From positions 1 to 64,000 of the forward strand of contig NZ_AUSW01000034.1 in NCBI RefSeq assembly GCF_000471625.1: a stretch of DNA of 64,000 bases, written 5' to 3'. This document shows positions 9,375-18,719 of the stretch, in pieces. A program made the translations under genes and the position numbers. Numbering within the stretch: the stretch's first letter is position 1; each line of letters begins with the position of its first letter. The notes under the pieces are model-generated. The model saw nothing but the letters and a program-made list of their open reading frames with translations, had not been told where the DNA came from and made no database searches. The DNA is from Psychrobacter aquaticus CMS 56. GTDB lineage: Bacteria; Pseudomonadota; Gammaproteobacteria; Pseudomonadales; Moraxellaceae.

Positions 9375-10598
9375 TTAACTGCGGTAATCGGCATTAATCT
9401 TGACGTAGTCATAGGATAAGTCACAGGTATAAACCGTGTCGCTGGCGTCCCCACGGGCAAGATCGATATGAATGGTAATCTCAGCACGACTCATGACCGT
9501 TTTGCCTGCCTCTTCCGTATAATCTGGGGCAACGCCACCATTATGGCAAATCATCACTTCATCCAAATACACATCGACTTGTTCTGTGTCGAGATCCTCG
9601 ATACCAGCGTAGCCTACTGCCGCTAAGATACGACCCCAATTGGCATCACTGGCAAAAAACGCTGTCTTCACTAAAGGCGACTGCGCGACTGCATAGGCCA
9701 CATCGCAGCATTCTTGCGTCGTCTTACCGCCCGTGACTTTCACTGTCATAAACTTGGTGGCACCTTCTCCATCACGTACAATCAATTGCGCCAAACGGAC
9801 AAAGACTGCCGTTAAAGCCGTAAAGACTGGCTGATAATGCGGATGAGATGGGCTGTCGATAATATCTGAGCTGGCCGCACCTGTCGCTATTAACACGCAG
9901 CAATCATTGGTCGATGTATCCCCATCGACAGTGATACGGTTAAAAGACTGCTCATTGATAGCAATAAGCATCTCTTGTAATAAATCAGCAGCGATATTGG
10001 CATCCGTTGCCACATAGCCCAGCATGGTCGCCATATTTGGGCGTATCATACCTGAGCCTTTTGACATACCCGTAATATGATAGCTGCTATTGTCCACATC
10101 GATTTTTTGGCTGGCAAGCTTGGGAACGGTATCAGTGGTACGAATACCATTAGCCGCTGCCAGCCAATTGTCAGCAGCAAGGTTCGCTAACGCCGCATCT
10201 AAACCCGCAATCACCGCGTCACTGTTTAATGGCTCACCAATGACGCCAGTAGAAAACGGCAATATGCTATTGACATCTACGCCTGTTTTATCTGCCAAAG
10301 CGTTACAGATCTCGACAGCACGGCGCTTACCATCAGCGCCCGTACCTGCATTGGCATTGCCCGTATTGGTAACTAAATAGCGTGGACTGGCCTTGACAAA
10401 ATGCTCACGCAGTACGCGTACAGGCGCGGCACAAAAGGTATTTTTGGTCGTTACCACCGCAGTGGTGGCCGTCTCCACTATCTCAATCACCACCAAATCA
10501 TCGCGATCTTTGTAGCGTACGCCTGCCGCAGTCGCACTTAGTTTGATACCTTCGATAGGGTAAATAGTGTTGGGTACTGCAATATTTCCGACAGCCAT
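9375..10598 (-). CDS. argJ: bifunctional glutamate N-acetyltransferase / amino-acid acetyltransferase
   Basis: ArgJ recycles the acetyl group in the arginine pathway, moving it from N-acetylornithine to glutamate, and in bifunctional forms also uses acetyl-CoA. The proenzyme cleaves itself before a Thr; here the site is in PNMATMLGYVATDAN. Other family regions are KGSGMIRP, VDGDTSTND and SDANWGRILAAVGYAG. The frame opens at 10622, but AAGGA lies eight bases before the second ATG (10598, MAVGNIAVPN), which also matches the family N-terminus. It follows xthA on the same strand with a repeat element in between. Confidence 0.94.
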   Translation of the reverse strand: MAVGNIAVPNTIYPIEGIKLSATAAGVRYKDRDDLVVIEIVETATTAVVTTKNTFCAAPVRVLREHFVKASPRYLVTNTGNANAGTGADGKRRAVEICNALADKTGVDVNSILPFSTGVIGEPLNSDAVIAGLDAALANLAADNWLAAANGIRTTDTVPKLASQKIDVDNSSYHITGMSKGSGMIRPNMATMLGYVATDANIAADLLQEMLIAINEQSFNRITVDGDTSTNDCCVLIATGAASSDIIDSPSHPHYQPVFTALTAVFVRLAQLIVRDGEGATKFMTVKVTGGKTTQECCDVAYAVAQSPLVKTAFFASDANWGRILAAVGYAGIEDLDTEQVDVYLDEVMICHNGGVAPDYTEEAGKTVMSRAEITIHIDLARGDASDTVYTCDLSYDYVKINADYRS

Positions 10599-10659
10599 AG
10601 ATAAATCCTTATTTTTTAGCATTTTTATAGAACATCATTTAATACAATCATTTCAAGAT

Positions 10660-10792
10660 AAAAGAGCGTCAGCAAAAATAGCGCTCTGCTGGTATAAATA
10701 TTCCTCGCTTGCTGTGCGCTTTGCATGCCAGAGGCATCGAAAAATTCATCCCAGCAGTACTGTATTCTTTTTAAAGTGCATCGACTATAAAT
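10660..10792 (+). repeat. dispersed 150-bp palindromic element, copy 3
   Basis: Forward-oriented, somewhat degenerate copy: CTGGTATAAATATTCCTCG on the left, GAAAAATTCATCCCAGCAG on the right, ending CATCGACTATAAATA. It fills the xthA-argJ gap; its left edge is hard to set. Confidence 0.7.
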
Positions 10793-10804
10793 ACTATCTG
10801 AATC

Positions 10805-11629
10805 TTACAATTTACTTAAATCAAATGCCGACCAAATGGGTGCATGGTCAGAGGGTTTTTCCATGGCACGCAGCTCATAACTGATCCCTGCATCGACACA
10901 CGCCTCAACCAAGTCAGAGGTACACAAAATATGATCGATACGTAAGCCCCGCTTAGGATCATCATTGAAGCCGCGACTGCGATAATCAAACCAGCTAAAC
11001 AACTCTGTACTCTCTGGATAGTGCAAACGGTAAGTATCGGTCAACTCACGTCCCATTAAATCACTATACCATTCGCGCTCTTCTGGCAAAAATGACGTCT
11101 TTCTATTTTTTAGCCAACGCTTAGCATTGACTTCACCAATGCCAATATCGATATCTTCTGGAGCGATATTCATATCGCCCATCACAACGAGCGAGCGCCC
11201 TTCTGCTTTTAAGGTATCGATATAAGCCATTAAGTCCGCATAATACGCCCGCTTCATCGGAAATTTGGTCGGATGATCTTGACTTTCCCCTTGTGGAAAA
11301 TACCCATTAAGCACATCGATTTCGCGACCTTCAAACTCGTAGCGCGCATGAATAAAACGCTTTTGCGCCTCCACGTCTTCACTAGGAAAGCCTTTTTGGA
11401 CAAATATAGGTGCAACCTTAGACAATAGTGCCACACCGTAATGTGCTTTTTGGCCAAAGTACTCTACGTGATAGCCCAAACTTTCTATATCTGTGAGTGG
11501 GAACTGCTCATCATGAACTTTGGTTTCTTGTAGACCCATGACATCAGGATCGATGACCTCTCGTATGGCCTCAAGCTGATGCTGACGGGCGCGAATACCA
11601 TTGATATTAAAACTGACAAAGCGGGACAT
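10805..11629 (-). CDS. xthA: exodeoxyribonuclease III
   Basis: A 274-residue AP endonuclease / 3'-5' exonuclease used in base-excision repair. Family marks are SFNINGIRAR at the start, LQETKVHDEQFP with the metal-binding Glu, the active-site stretch GDMNIAPEDIDIG, RIDHILCT and the C-terminal SDHAPIW with the catalytic His. Length is normal for XthA. AGGATGG precedes the ATG. The gene is first of a possible xthA-argJ unit, although the repeat element between the two may break transcription. Confidence 0.93.
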   Translation of the reverse strand: MSRFVSFNINGIRARQHQLEAIREVIDPDVMGLQETKVHDEQFPLTDIESLGYHVEYFGQKAHYGVALLSKVAPIFVQKGFPSEDVEAQKRFIHARYEFEGREIDVLNGYFPQGESQDHPTKFPMKRAYYADLMAYIDTLKAEGRSLVVMGDMNIAPEDIDIGIGEVNAKRWLKNRKTSFLPEEREWYSDLMGRELTDTYRLHYPESTELFSWFDYRSRGFNDDPKRGLRIDHILCTSDLVEACVDAGISYELRAMEKPSDHAPIWSAFDLSKL

Positions 11630-11790
11630 AAACCATCCTATACTGATTGATTAAACTAATTGATGAAAATATGGTGCTGATAAAAAACGATGATAACAGA
11701 CGTCAGTCCGTCCTATGTGTTGCGTGCTTTTGTATCTTAAGATAGAGTAACGCTTATGATCACATACATCGTTTTTTATTGAGTATCACT

Positions 11791-12420
11791 ATGACAACAG
11801 CCATGAGTAAAAATACAAACGCAGTAACTATCTCTACTAAAGCAAAGTCTAATAAGGCAAAATCTGATCAAAAGCCTACGCCACTGTTTGCGACTGATTA
11901 TAACGTTTATATTAATCATACTGACGCCGGTGGCATAGTTTATCATGCCAACCATTTGGTATTCTTCGAAAACTGCCGTCGCGACTGGTTTGGGCAGCTT
12001 GGGTTAAACGGTTATTTTCTCAAAGATGATGATGGTGACGTACAGCATTTTGTCGTGAGTCAGGCAGACTTGCAATACAAAAGAGCCATTTTGTTGGATG
12101 AAGTCATCAATGTGCGCATCGATAAAGTCGAGCTAAAGCCTGCCAGCATTATATTTTATCAAAGTATTCATCGTCGTACACCAGATAGCAGCTCTAGCGA
12201 TTCTGATGATAACACCAAAGCGAATAATCATTTATTCAATCAGACATTGTTAAGTAATGCCAAAATTGTTATTGCCTGCGTGAAAAACCAAGTCACATCA
12301 GAACGGGTATCTGATAATAAGCCCGATACTAATACCGCACCCATGCGACCTATTCGTGTTCCTCAAGCACTACGCAACGCAATCCAGCAGGTAATCACCC
12401 AAAACGCTGATGAGTCGTAA
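11791..12420 (+). CDS. acyl-CoA thioesterase, YbgC/4-HBT family
   Basis: A hotdog-fold thioesterase of about 209 residues. The 4-hydroxybenzoyl-CoA thioesterase signature is clear: YNVYINHTDAGGIVYHANH, containing the catalytic Asp, followed by FFENCRRDWF. The first ~35 residues are Ser/Thr/Lys rich and a second hydrophilic insertion (SSSSDSDDNTKANNH) sits in the middle, making it longer than E. coli YbgC (about 134). The open frame can begin at a TTG at 11779; I use the ATG at 11791, and 11806 is also possible, because none has a strong ribosome site. The ABC genes follow after 66 bp. Confidence 0.8.
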   Translation: MTTAMSKNTNAVTISTKAKSNKAKSDQKPTPLFATDYNVYINHTDAGGIVYHANHLVFFENCRRDWFGQLGLNGYFLKDDDGDVQHFVVSQADLQYKRAILLDEVINVRIDKVELKPASIIFYQSIHRRTPDSSSSDSDDNTKANNHLFNQTLLSNAKIVIACVKNQVTSERVSDNKPDTNTAPMRPIRVPQALRNAIQQVITQNADES

Positions 12421-12486
12421 CATTATCAGGATTATACGGCTTGTATTTAGGATCAATCATACATTGGCACTCATAAGAAGAACGTT

Positions 12487-13308
12487 ATGCTAGAGTTCAA
12501 AAATATCTGGGTGCACAGTAACCGTTCTATCATAAACCCAAGTCAAAACTTACCTTCTACTACTACACCGCTTTTATCTAGCACGGCCCATAAATGGCTC
12601 AAAAGAATAAAGAAAGATGACATTAAAGACAACGATTTATCTCTCTCTAAAAACGCATTAATAAAAGGTATCAATGGCAAATTGTTATCCGGACAAATCA
12701 CGGTTTTGACGGGTGCATCTGGCAGTGGTAAGTCGTTATTATTACGTGTGCTGGCGGGTTTATTACCCATGAGCAGTGGCGATGTCTGTTTGCAAAGTGC
12801 TGGCGAGCCAAATAGTCGTACCTATCATGATACTTATCATAGTATTCATAATACTGCACCCATACAATGGCGCACCCAAGTCGCTCTACTCGCACAGCAT
12901 CCACAATTGCTAGAAGGCAGTGTGCTAGACAATTTACAAATGCCATATCGTTTGCAAGCGCATCAGCAGCGTCGTTTCGATAGGGAGTGGCATATTGCAC
13001 AGCTTGCTCATTTAGAGCGTGGTGCTGACTTTTTACATCAAGCGGCCACTCACCTATCTGGTGGTGAGCGGCAGTTGGTCAATACTTTACGTCTTTTACA
13101 GCTGAGGCCGCGCGTATTACTATTGGATGAACCTACCGCTGCTTTAGACGGTGAAACCTCAGCCCAATTGGTACAGTTGCTTATTAATTGGTTGCGAGCA
13201 GATACGCCGCGCACATTATTATGGGTGACTCATGATACACAAGACATCATGCCATTAGCTGATAACCATTGGCATATGCAAGCAGGCGTATTAACCGAAT
13301 TGTCTTAA
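12487..13308 (+). CDS. ABC transporter ATPase, FetA/YbbL-like
   Basis: The ATP-binding half of a two-gene ABC system. Walker A is GASGSGKS (76-83), the Q-loop is near VALLAQHPQL, the signature is LSGGERQ and Walker B is VLLLDEPTAALD, with the switch His in WVTHDTQD. Paired with the next gene it matches E. coli FetAB (YbbLM), a system linked to iron export and peroxide resistance. Oddly, about 40 extra hydrophilic residues (roughly 11-52) lie between the first strand and Walker A, where relatives have a short linker. Confidence 0.85.
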   Translation: MLEFKNIWVHSNRSIINPSQNLPSTTTPLLSSTAHKWLKRIKKDDIKDNDLSLSKNALIKGINGKLLSGQITVLTGASGSGKSLLLRVLAGLLPMSSGDVCLQSAGEPNSRTYHDTYHSIHNTAPIQWRTQVALLAQHPQLLEGSVLDNLQMPYRLQAHQQRRFDREWHIAQLAHLERGADFLHQAATHLSGGERQLVNTLRLLQLRPRVLLLDEPTAALDGETSAQLVQLLINWLRADTPRTLLWVTHDTQDIMPLADNHWHMQAGVLTELS

Positions 13309-13381
13309 TACCAAACATAATAAAATCCTTAACACAGTCTCGTTAAACCCTACCTGACAGTCACGATTATAATGAGCACTT

Positions 13382-14176
13382 ATGAGTGGTATGGATGATA
13401 TGCAAGTATTTTTAACTTACGGTGATATTGCCCTCGCCAGCAGCCTAATCGTCATCGTCCTTATCGTCTCTTGGAAATTGCGCTTGCAACTGACTAAGAC
13501 ACTGTTGATCGCTGCTATTCGTACAGTCGTCCAACTGAGTTTTATCGGTTTGATACTGGCATGGATTTTTGCACGTGAACAGTGGTACGAAGTGCTATTG
13601 ATTTTAACCATTATGACGCTGATTGCAGGGAGTGCTGCCAAAAACCGAGTCAAACGCACTTATAAAGGCTTATTGACTGACACCCTTCTCGCAGTCAGTG
13701 CTTCAGCTGTATTGGTCACAGCGATAGCAATCGTCATGATTTTAAAAGTGCAGCCTTGGTATACGCCGCAATTTATTATTCCTATATTGGGTCTGATACT
13801 AGGTAACTCTTTGACTGCCATCTCCTTGACGAGCAACCAGCTGATTGAAACCTTTCATGAGCAGCAAGGCCGTATTGAAATGATGCTAAGCCTAGCTGCC
13901 AGACCGTTTGAGGCGGTACACGAGCCTATACGTACCGCCATCGTTAATGGCATGACCCCTACACTAAATTCTATGCTAGTCGTTGGTATTGTCAGCTTAC
14001 CCGGCATGATGACGGGTCAAATACTGGCTGGCGCAGATCCCACTCAAGCAGTCCGCTATCAGATAATAACCATGTTCTTGATCTGTGTAAGCAGCACCCT
14101 CGGCTGCACGATAAGCGCCTTGCTTATCTATCGACGTTTCTTTAACAAAAAAAAGCAATTAATCCTACCTCAATGA
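13382..14176 (+). CDS. ABC transporter permease, FetB/YbbM-like (UPF0014)
   Basis: A 264-residue inner-membrane protein with about seven helices. It carries the UPF0014 features RTVVQLSFIGLILAWIFA in the N-terminal part, the stretch PILGLILGNSLTAISL and the block SLAARPFEAVHEPIRTAI, followed by NGMTPTLNSM and GIVSLPGMMTGQILAGADP. It directly follows its ATPase gene (73 bp), so the two form an operon. Metal export is the family role; the substrate is not shown by sequence. Start at 13382 is chosen as first ATG; 13391 and 13400 are alternatives. Confidence 0.86.
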   Translation: MSGMDDMQVFLTYGDIALASSLIVIVLIVSWKLRLQLTKTLLIAAIRTVVQLSFIGLILAWIFAREQWYEVLLILTIMTLIAGSAAKNRVKRTYKGLLTDTLLAVSASAVLVTAIAIVMILKVQPWYTPQFIIPILGLILGNSLTAISLTSNQLIETFHEQQGRIEMMLSLAARPFEAVHEPIRTAIVNGMTPTLNSMLVVGIVSLPGMMTGQILAGADPTQAVRYQIITMFLICVSSTLGCTISALLIYRRFFNKKKQLILPQ

Positions 14177-14694
14177 CGGTTAAGAAAAATCTATCGTCAG
14201 AGTATTTTAAAAAAGAAGATTCTAAAAACGCGACGTCGATAAAGACCACCCTTCACCAAAACAACCATTATCTCATCAAACGGTAGATGCATGATGGCTT
14301 TGTTACTTTTGCATCATAGATATACTCTATTTTTCAGCTTTATTTATGCACTGCTCAGTGTTGCATACTAGTATTACATTCTATGAGATTCATGCTAAGG
14401 TATTGCTCAAATGTATCGATTTTTTGATAATTTAATGGTAAATAACTGATATCGCTTATTTAATAGCAAGCATGCTTTTATGGTTGAGCCATCTATTTAT
14501 TTACTCTGCTTAATTATTCTCATTAATAGTAGTTAAGAATAATTGTATAAAGCAGCAAAAAATTAGCAGCCAGTCAATAGATAAAGATGTTCAGCGATAC
14601 AGGATCTACGTCAGCGCTGAAGTATTTTCTTGACAAGGATATGACTGCTCTACTAACAAATCCCAACCTATTTTAAACTTCAAGGACGCTGACT
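14177..14694. other. intergenic region upstream of the first fadD-like gene
   Basis: About 520 AT-rich bp. A candidate operator palindrome lies at 14512-14544 and is listed separately. Otherwise no ORF, repeat copy or terminator was seen. Confidence 0.4.
14512..14544. promoter_or_regulatory. candidate operator palindrome upstream of fadD-like gene
   Basis: Inverted repeat AATTATTCT / AGAATAATT with a 15-bp spacer, about 150 bp before the ligase start and just upstream of a TATAAA-like sequence. It could bind a dimeric regulator, but A/T-rich inverted repeats arise easily by chance. Confidence 0.3.
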
Positions 14695-16386
14695 ATGACG
14701 CTGAATAAACCTTGGCTCAACCATTATCCTAATGGTGTACCTAAGACAATCAATCCCGACAAATATAGCAGCATCATGGAGCTATATGAAGAGTGTTTTG
14801 AGCGTTTTCGTATGCACCCAATGACTATCTGTATGGGCGTTACTCATACTTATGGTGATGTTGATAAAGCCTCACTTGCCGTGGCGGCATGGTTACAAGC
14901 ACAAGACATTCCTAAAGGCAGCGTCGTCGCACTCATGATGCCAAACGTCCCTCAATACTTGCCAACGATGATTGGTATTTTGCGAGCAGGCTACGTCTGT
15001 ACCCCAGTCAATCCATTGTATACCGGTCGTGAACTGCGTCATCAATTGAATGATTCGGGTGCTCAGGTTATTTTTGTGGTTGATAACTTTGCTCAAGCAC
15101 TTGAGCAAGTAGTGGATGAGACCGCTATTAAGCGAATTGTATTGTCCAAATTGGGCGATATAATGGGATTAAAAGGAATGCTGGTAAACACCATTGTTCG
15201 CCAAGTCAAACGCTTGATACCTAAATATAAGCTCGACGACCCACGGCATGAAGTGACTAAGTTTCCTGATGTCCTAAAAAAAGGTAAAAACCTGCCCTTC
15301 CATCCGCCAAAAATGAGCTTAGATCAGTTGGCCATCTTGCAATATACTGGCGGCACGACTGGGTTGTCTAAGGGCACTATACTCACTCAGCGCAATATCG
15401 TGTCAGCGGCCTTGATGGCAGAAGCGTGGTATCGTCCTGTGACCTCAGAGATTAATGAGGTCTACATCAATATGGTCATGGCACTACCGCTTTATCATAT
15501 CTTTGCGTTTTCGCTCAGTTTACTGGGTATGCGCTCGGGCTATACATTTATATTAGTGCCAAACCCACGTGATATGCCGGGCTTTGTCAAAACCTTATCC
15601 AAACAGCCGTTCCATATTTTCCCAGCGGTCAATACTTTGTTTAAAGCCTTACTTGAGCAACCAAGCTTCAAGTCTTTGGACTTTAGTCCACTACGTATCA
15701 CGCAGGCAGGCGGTATGGCGGCAACTGAGCAAACTGCGACCCGTTGGTTAGAAGTCACTGGCTGCCCAATGGTGGAAGGTTGGGGCATGACTGAAGGCGT
15801 GGCTGGTGGTACAGCTAACCTTATTACTGATCGCAAGTTCAACGGTACGATTGGTATTCCAGTACCAAGTGTTGACATCATTCTCATTGATGAAGATGGT
15901 GAACGCGTGGGCTTAAATCAAGCGGGTGAGATGTGTATCAAAGGGCCAAACGTAACCTCTGGTTACCTAAACAGAGATAGTAATGAGGACTTTACCAGCG
16001 AGGGCTACTTCCGTACTGGTGATATCGCCAGCATGGACGAAAAAGGCTACTTTACTTTATTAGACCGTAAAAAAGACATGATATTAGTTTCAGGCTTTAA
16101 TGTTTTCCCCAATGAGATCGAATCGGTCATGCTGGATTGTGATGGTATTATCGATTGTGCGGTGATTGGTATCCCAGATGAACGCCAAGGTGAAGCCGTT
16201 AAAATCTATATCGTCCCTGCTGACAACAATGTGACAAAAGAAGTCATTAGTGAATTTGCCTTAGACAATTTGACGGGTTATAAATGCCCACGTCATATCG
16301 AATTTGTTAGTGAGTTACCCAAGAGTAATGTGGGTAAAGTATTGCGTCAAAAACTACGTGAAAAGCATCAATTAGACCACTCTTAA
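14695..16386 (+). CDS. fadD: long-chain fatty acid-CoA ligase, copy 1
   Basis: A 563-residue AMP-forming acyl-CoA synthetase that activates fatty acids for beta-oxidation or lipid synthesis. The P-loop-like AMP motif is YTGGTTGLSKG (217-227), followed by the linker region GWGMTEG, and the FACS signature near the C-terminus reads YFRTGDIASMDEKGYF then LDRKKDMILVSGFNVFPNE. The C-terminal catalytic Lys lies in PKSNVGKVLRQK. AAGGA precedes the ATG. It is followed after ~530 bp by a near-duplicate gene. Chain-length preference cannot be read from sequence. Confidence 0.92.
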   Translation: MTLNKPWLNHYPNGVPKTINPDKYSSIMELYEECFERFRMHPMTICMGVTHTYGDVDKASLAVAAWLQAQDIPKGSVVALMMPNVPQYLPTMIGILRAGYVCTPVNPLYTGRELRHQLNDSGAQVIFVVDNFAQALEQVVDETAIKRIVLSKLGDIMGLKGMLVNTIVRQVKRLIPKYKLDDPRHEVTKFPDVLKKGKNLPFHPPKMSLDQLAILQYTGGTTGLSKGTILTQRNIVSAALMAEAWYRPVTSEINEVYINMVMALPLYHIFAFSLSLLGMRSGYTFILVPNPRDMPGFVKTLSKQPFHIFPAVNTLFKALLEQPSFKSLDFSPLRITQAGGMAATEQTATRWLEVTGCPMVEGWGMTEGVAGGTANLITDRKFNGTIGIPVPSVDIILIDEDGERVGLNQAGEMCIKGPNVTSGYLNRDSNEDFTSEGYFRTGDIASMDEKGYFTLLDRKKDMILVSGFNVFPNEIESVMLDCDGIIDCAVIGIPDERQGEAVKIYIVPADNNVTKEVISEFALDNLTGYKCPRHIEFVSELPKSNVGKVLRQKLREKHQLDHS

Positions 16387-16919
16387 TACTGGATCAAACA
16401 TTGATGATTAAAAAATCTTTGGATTAAATATCATTGCTATATTTATGAGTCTTTTCTTAAAAAAATCGGTTCATATCTTCATATACACTATTAATTGCCT
16501 TGTTACTTACACCATATATTCTCTGATTTATCAATTTGAATTATGAACTCCCAAGTTCTTGTATATGATTAACTAAATAAATCATACTTATGCTAATGTA
16601 CCGCAAAACGTGTTACGACAATTTTTCTTGATGTAAATTACTAATACTTTTAGTTAACTAACATCGTTTAAAAGTAACAATTCTTAGGCATTAATACTAT
16701 TGAACCAACCGTTTAATCTACTTATGTGTTCGCTTCTTTGTGGTCAAATTAAAGTGGTTAAATTAAATCTTATAAAGGCTTCTGTATTTAAGCAGTATGT
16801 GGATAGACAGGATAGCACTCGACAATTCCTTGCTCACAAAGCAACGATTCTTATTGTTGACATGGATGTGACTAACTTTTTATAGACCCTTAACTTATCT
16901 CAATTTAAGGACGCTACAC
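16387..16919. other. intergenic region between the two fadD-like genes
   Basis: About 530 AT-rich bp with a 10-bp perfect palindrome TAGTTAACTA at 16651-16660. It is not visibly similar to the upstream region of the first ligase gene except for the last ~20 bp (AAGGACGCT before the start). No terminator follows copy 1, and a short frame at 16700-16885 has no coding support. Confidence 0.4.
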
Positions 16920-18620
16920 ATGACAGTAGATAAACCTTGGCTCGCTCAATATCCAAAAAACGTACCCAAGACCATTAATCCCGATCAATACAAAAGCCTT
17001 ATAGAGTTGTATGAAGAGTGCTTTGAGCGTTTTCGTATGCACCCAATGACTATCTGTATGGGCGTTACTCATACTTATGGTGATGTTGATAAAGCCTCAC
17101 TTGCCGTGGCAGCATGGCTGCAAGCTCAGAGCCTACCTAAAGGCAGCGTGGTGGCACTCATGATGCCAAACGTCCCTCAATACTTGCCAACGATGATTGG
17201 TATTTTGCGAGCAGGCTATATCTGTACGCCTATCAACCCGCTATACACGGGTCGTGAGCTGCGTCATCAATTAAATGACTCGGGTGCTCAGGCAATTTTT
17301 GTGGTTGATAACTTCGCTCAAGCCCTAGAGCAGGTCATTGAAGAGACAAGTATTAAGCGTATCGTTTTATCAAAAATGGGCGATATGATGGGCTTAAAAG
17401 GCATCTTGGTCAATACGGTTATCCGTCAGGTCAAACGCTTAGTACCTAAATATAATCTTAATGACCCTAAGTATCATGTCACTAAGTTCCCTGATGTGCT
17501 CAAAAAAGGCAAAAACTTACCTTTCACTACCCCAGCAATGAACTTAGATCAAATAGGCATATTGCAATATACTGGTGGTACAACAGGTCTATCTCAGGGC
17601 ACGATATTAACTCAGCGTAATATAGCGGCTTCTGCAATGATGGCAGAAGCGTGGTATCGACCTATTACCTCAGAAATTAATGAGGTATATATCAATATGG
17701 TCATGGCCTTGCCGCTTTATCATATCTTTGCTTTTTCACTTAGCCTACTAGGTATGCGCTCGGGCTATACTTTTATATTGGTACCAAACCCACGCGATAT
17801 GCCAGGCTTTGTCAAAACCTTATCCAAACAGCCATTCCATATTTTTCCAGGGGTGAATACCTTATTTAAAGCCTTACTGGAACAGCCAAACTTTAAATCC
17901 TTAGACTTTAGCTCGCTAAGCATCACACAAGCGGGCGGTATGGCAGCAACTGAGCAAACAGCGGCACGTTGGTTAGAGGTGACTGGCTGTCCTATGATTG
18001 AAGGTTGGGGTATGACCGAAGGAGTCGCGGCTGGTACTGCCAACGTCGTTACCAATCGCAAGTTCAATGGTACTATTGGCATACCAGTCCCTAGTGTCGA
18101 TATTATTACTGTCGATGAACATGGCAAGCGTGTTGGATTCAACCAAGCGGGTGAGATGTGTATTAAAGGACCGAATGTCATGTCAGGTTACTTTAATAAA
18201 GACAATTCGAACATCTTTACCAGCGATGGTTATTTCCGTACTGGTGATATTGTTAGTATGGATGAAAAAGGCTACTTTACGTTACTAGATCGTAAAAAAG
18301 ACATGATATTGGTATCAGGTTTTAATGTGTTCCCCAATGAGATCGAGTCTGTGATGCTTGATTGTGATGGAGTCATTGATTGTGCAGTGATTGGTATCCC
18401 TGACGACAATCAAGGCGAGGCCGTCAAAATCTATATCATTCCTGCTGATAACAATGTCACCAAAGAAGCGGTTAAAGAGTTTGCATTGGATAATTTGACA
18501 GGTTACAAATGTCCGCGCCATATCGAATTTGTCAGCGAGCTACCAAAGAGTAACGTGGGTAAAGTACTGCGTCAAAAGCTGCGTGAACAACACCTATCAG
18601 ATAATCCTCAAACAATGTAA
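16920..18620 (+). CDS. fadD: long-chain fatty acid-CoA ligase, copy 2
   Basis: A 566-residue paralogue of the preceding gene, with the same motifs: YTGGTTGLSQG, GWGMTEGVAAGTANV, YFRTGDIVSMDEKGYF, SGFNVFPNE and PKSNVGKVLRQK. Most differences are conservative. At the DNA level identity is patchy, with tracts of 89 bp (17022-17110) and about 65 bp fully identical to copy 1 among regions with many silent differences. AAGGACGCT precedes the ATG, as in copy 1. Two tandem FadD-type ligases are also known in pseudomonads (FadD1/FadD2), where they differ in substrate range; a similar division here is an inference. Confidence 0.92.
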   Translation: MTVDKPWLAQYPKNVPKTINPDQYKSLIELYEECFERFRMHPMTICMGVTHTYGDVDKASLAVAAWLQAQSLPKGSVVALMMPNVPQYLPTMIGILRAGYICTPINPLYTGRELRHQLNDSGAQAIFVVDNFAQALEQVIEETSIKRIVLSKMGDMMGLKGILVNTVIRQVKRLVPKYNLNDPKYHVTKFPDVLKKGKNLPFTTPAMNLDQIGILQYTGGTTGLSQGTILTQRNIAASAMMAEAWYRPITSEINEVYINMVMALPLYHIFAFSLSLLGMRSGYTFILVPNPRDMPGFVKTLSKQPFHIFPGVNTLFKALLEQPNFKSLDFSSLSITQAGGMAATEQTAARWLEVTGCPMIEGWGMTEGVAAGTANVVTNRKFNGTIGIPVPSVDIITVDEHGKRVGFNQAGEMCIKGPNVMSGYFNKDNSNIFTSDGYFRTGDIVSMDEKGYFTLLDRKKDMILVSGFNVFPNEIESVMLDCDGVIDCAVIGIPDDNQGEAVKIYIIPADNNVTKEAVKEFALDNLTGYKCPRHIEFVSELPKSNVGKVLRQKLREQHLSDNPQTM

Positions 18621-18656
18621 TACATGTATCATTATTTTAAAATAAGCACCAAAAGT

Positions 18657-18690
18657 AAAAGCCCACTATATTAAATATAGTGGGCTTTTT
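18657..18690. terminator. bidirectional intrinsic terminator
   Basis: Hairpin AAAAGCCCACTATATT / AATATAGTGGGCTTTT with almost no loop, between the convergent second ligase gene and the SDR gene. Confidence 0.92.
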
Positions 18691-18719
18691 GTTCATTCGT
18701 TTTCATCAAGTTGATCGTA

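Noticed and set aside
16700..16885. 61-codon frame between the two ligase genes
   Set aside because: No ribosome site, no motif, lies in AT-rich intergenic DNA.
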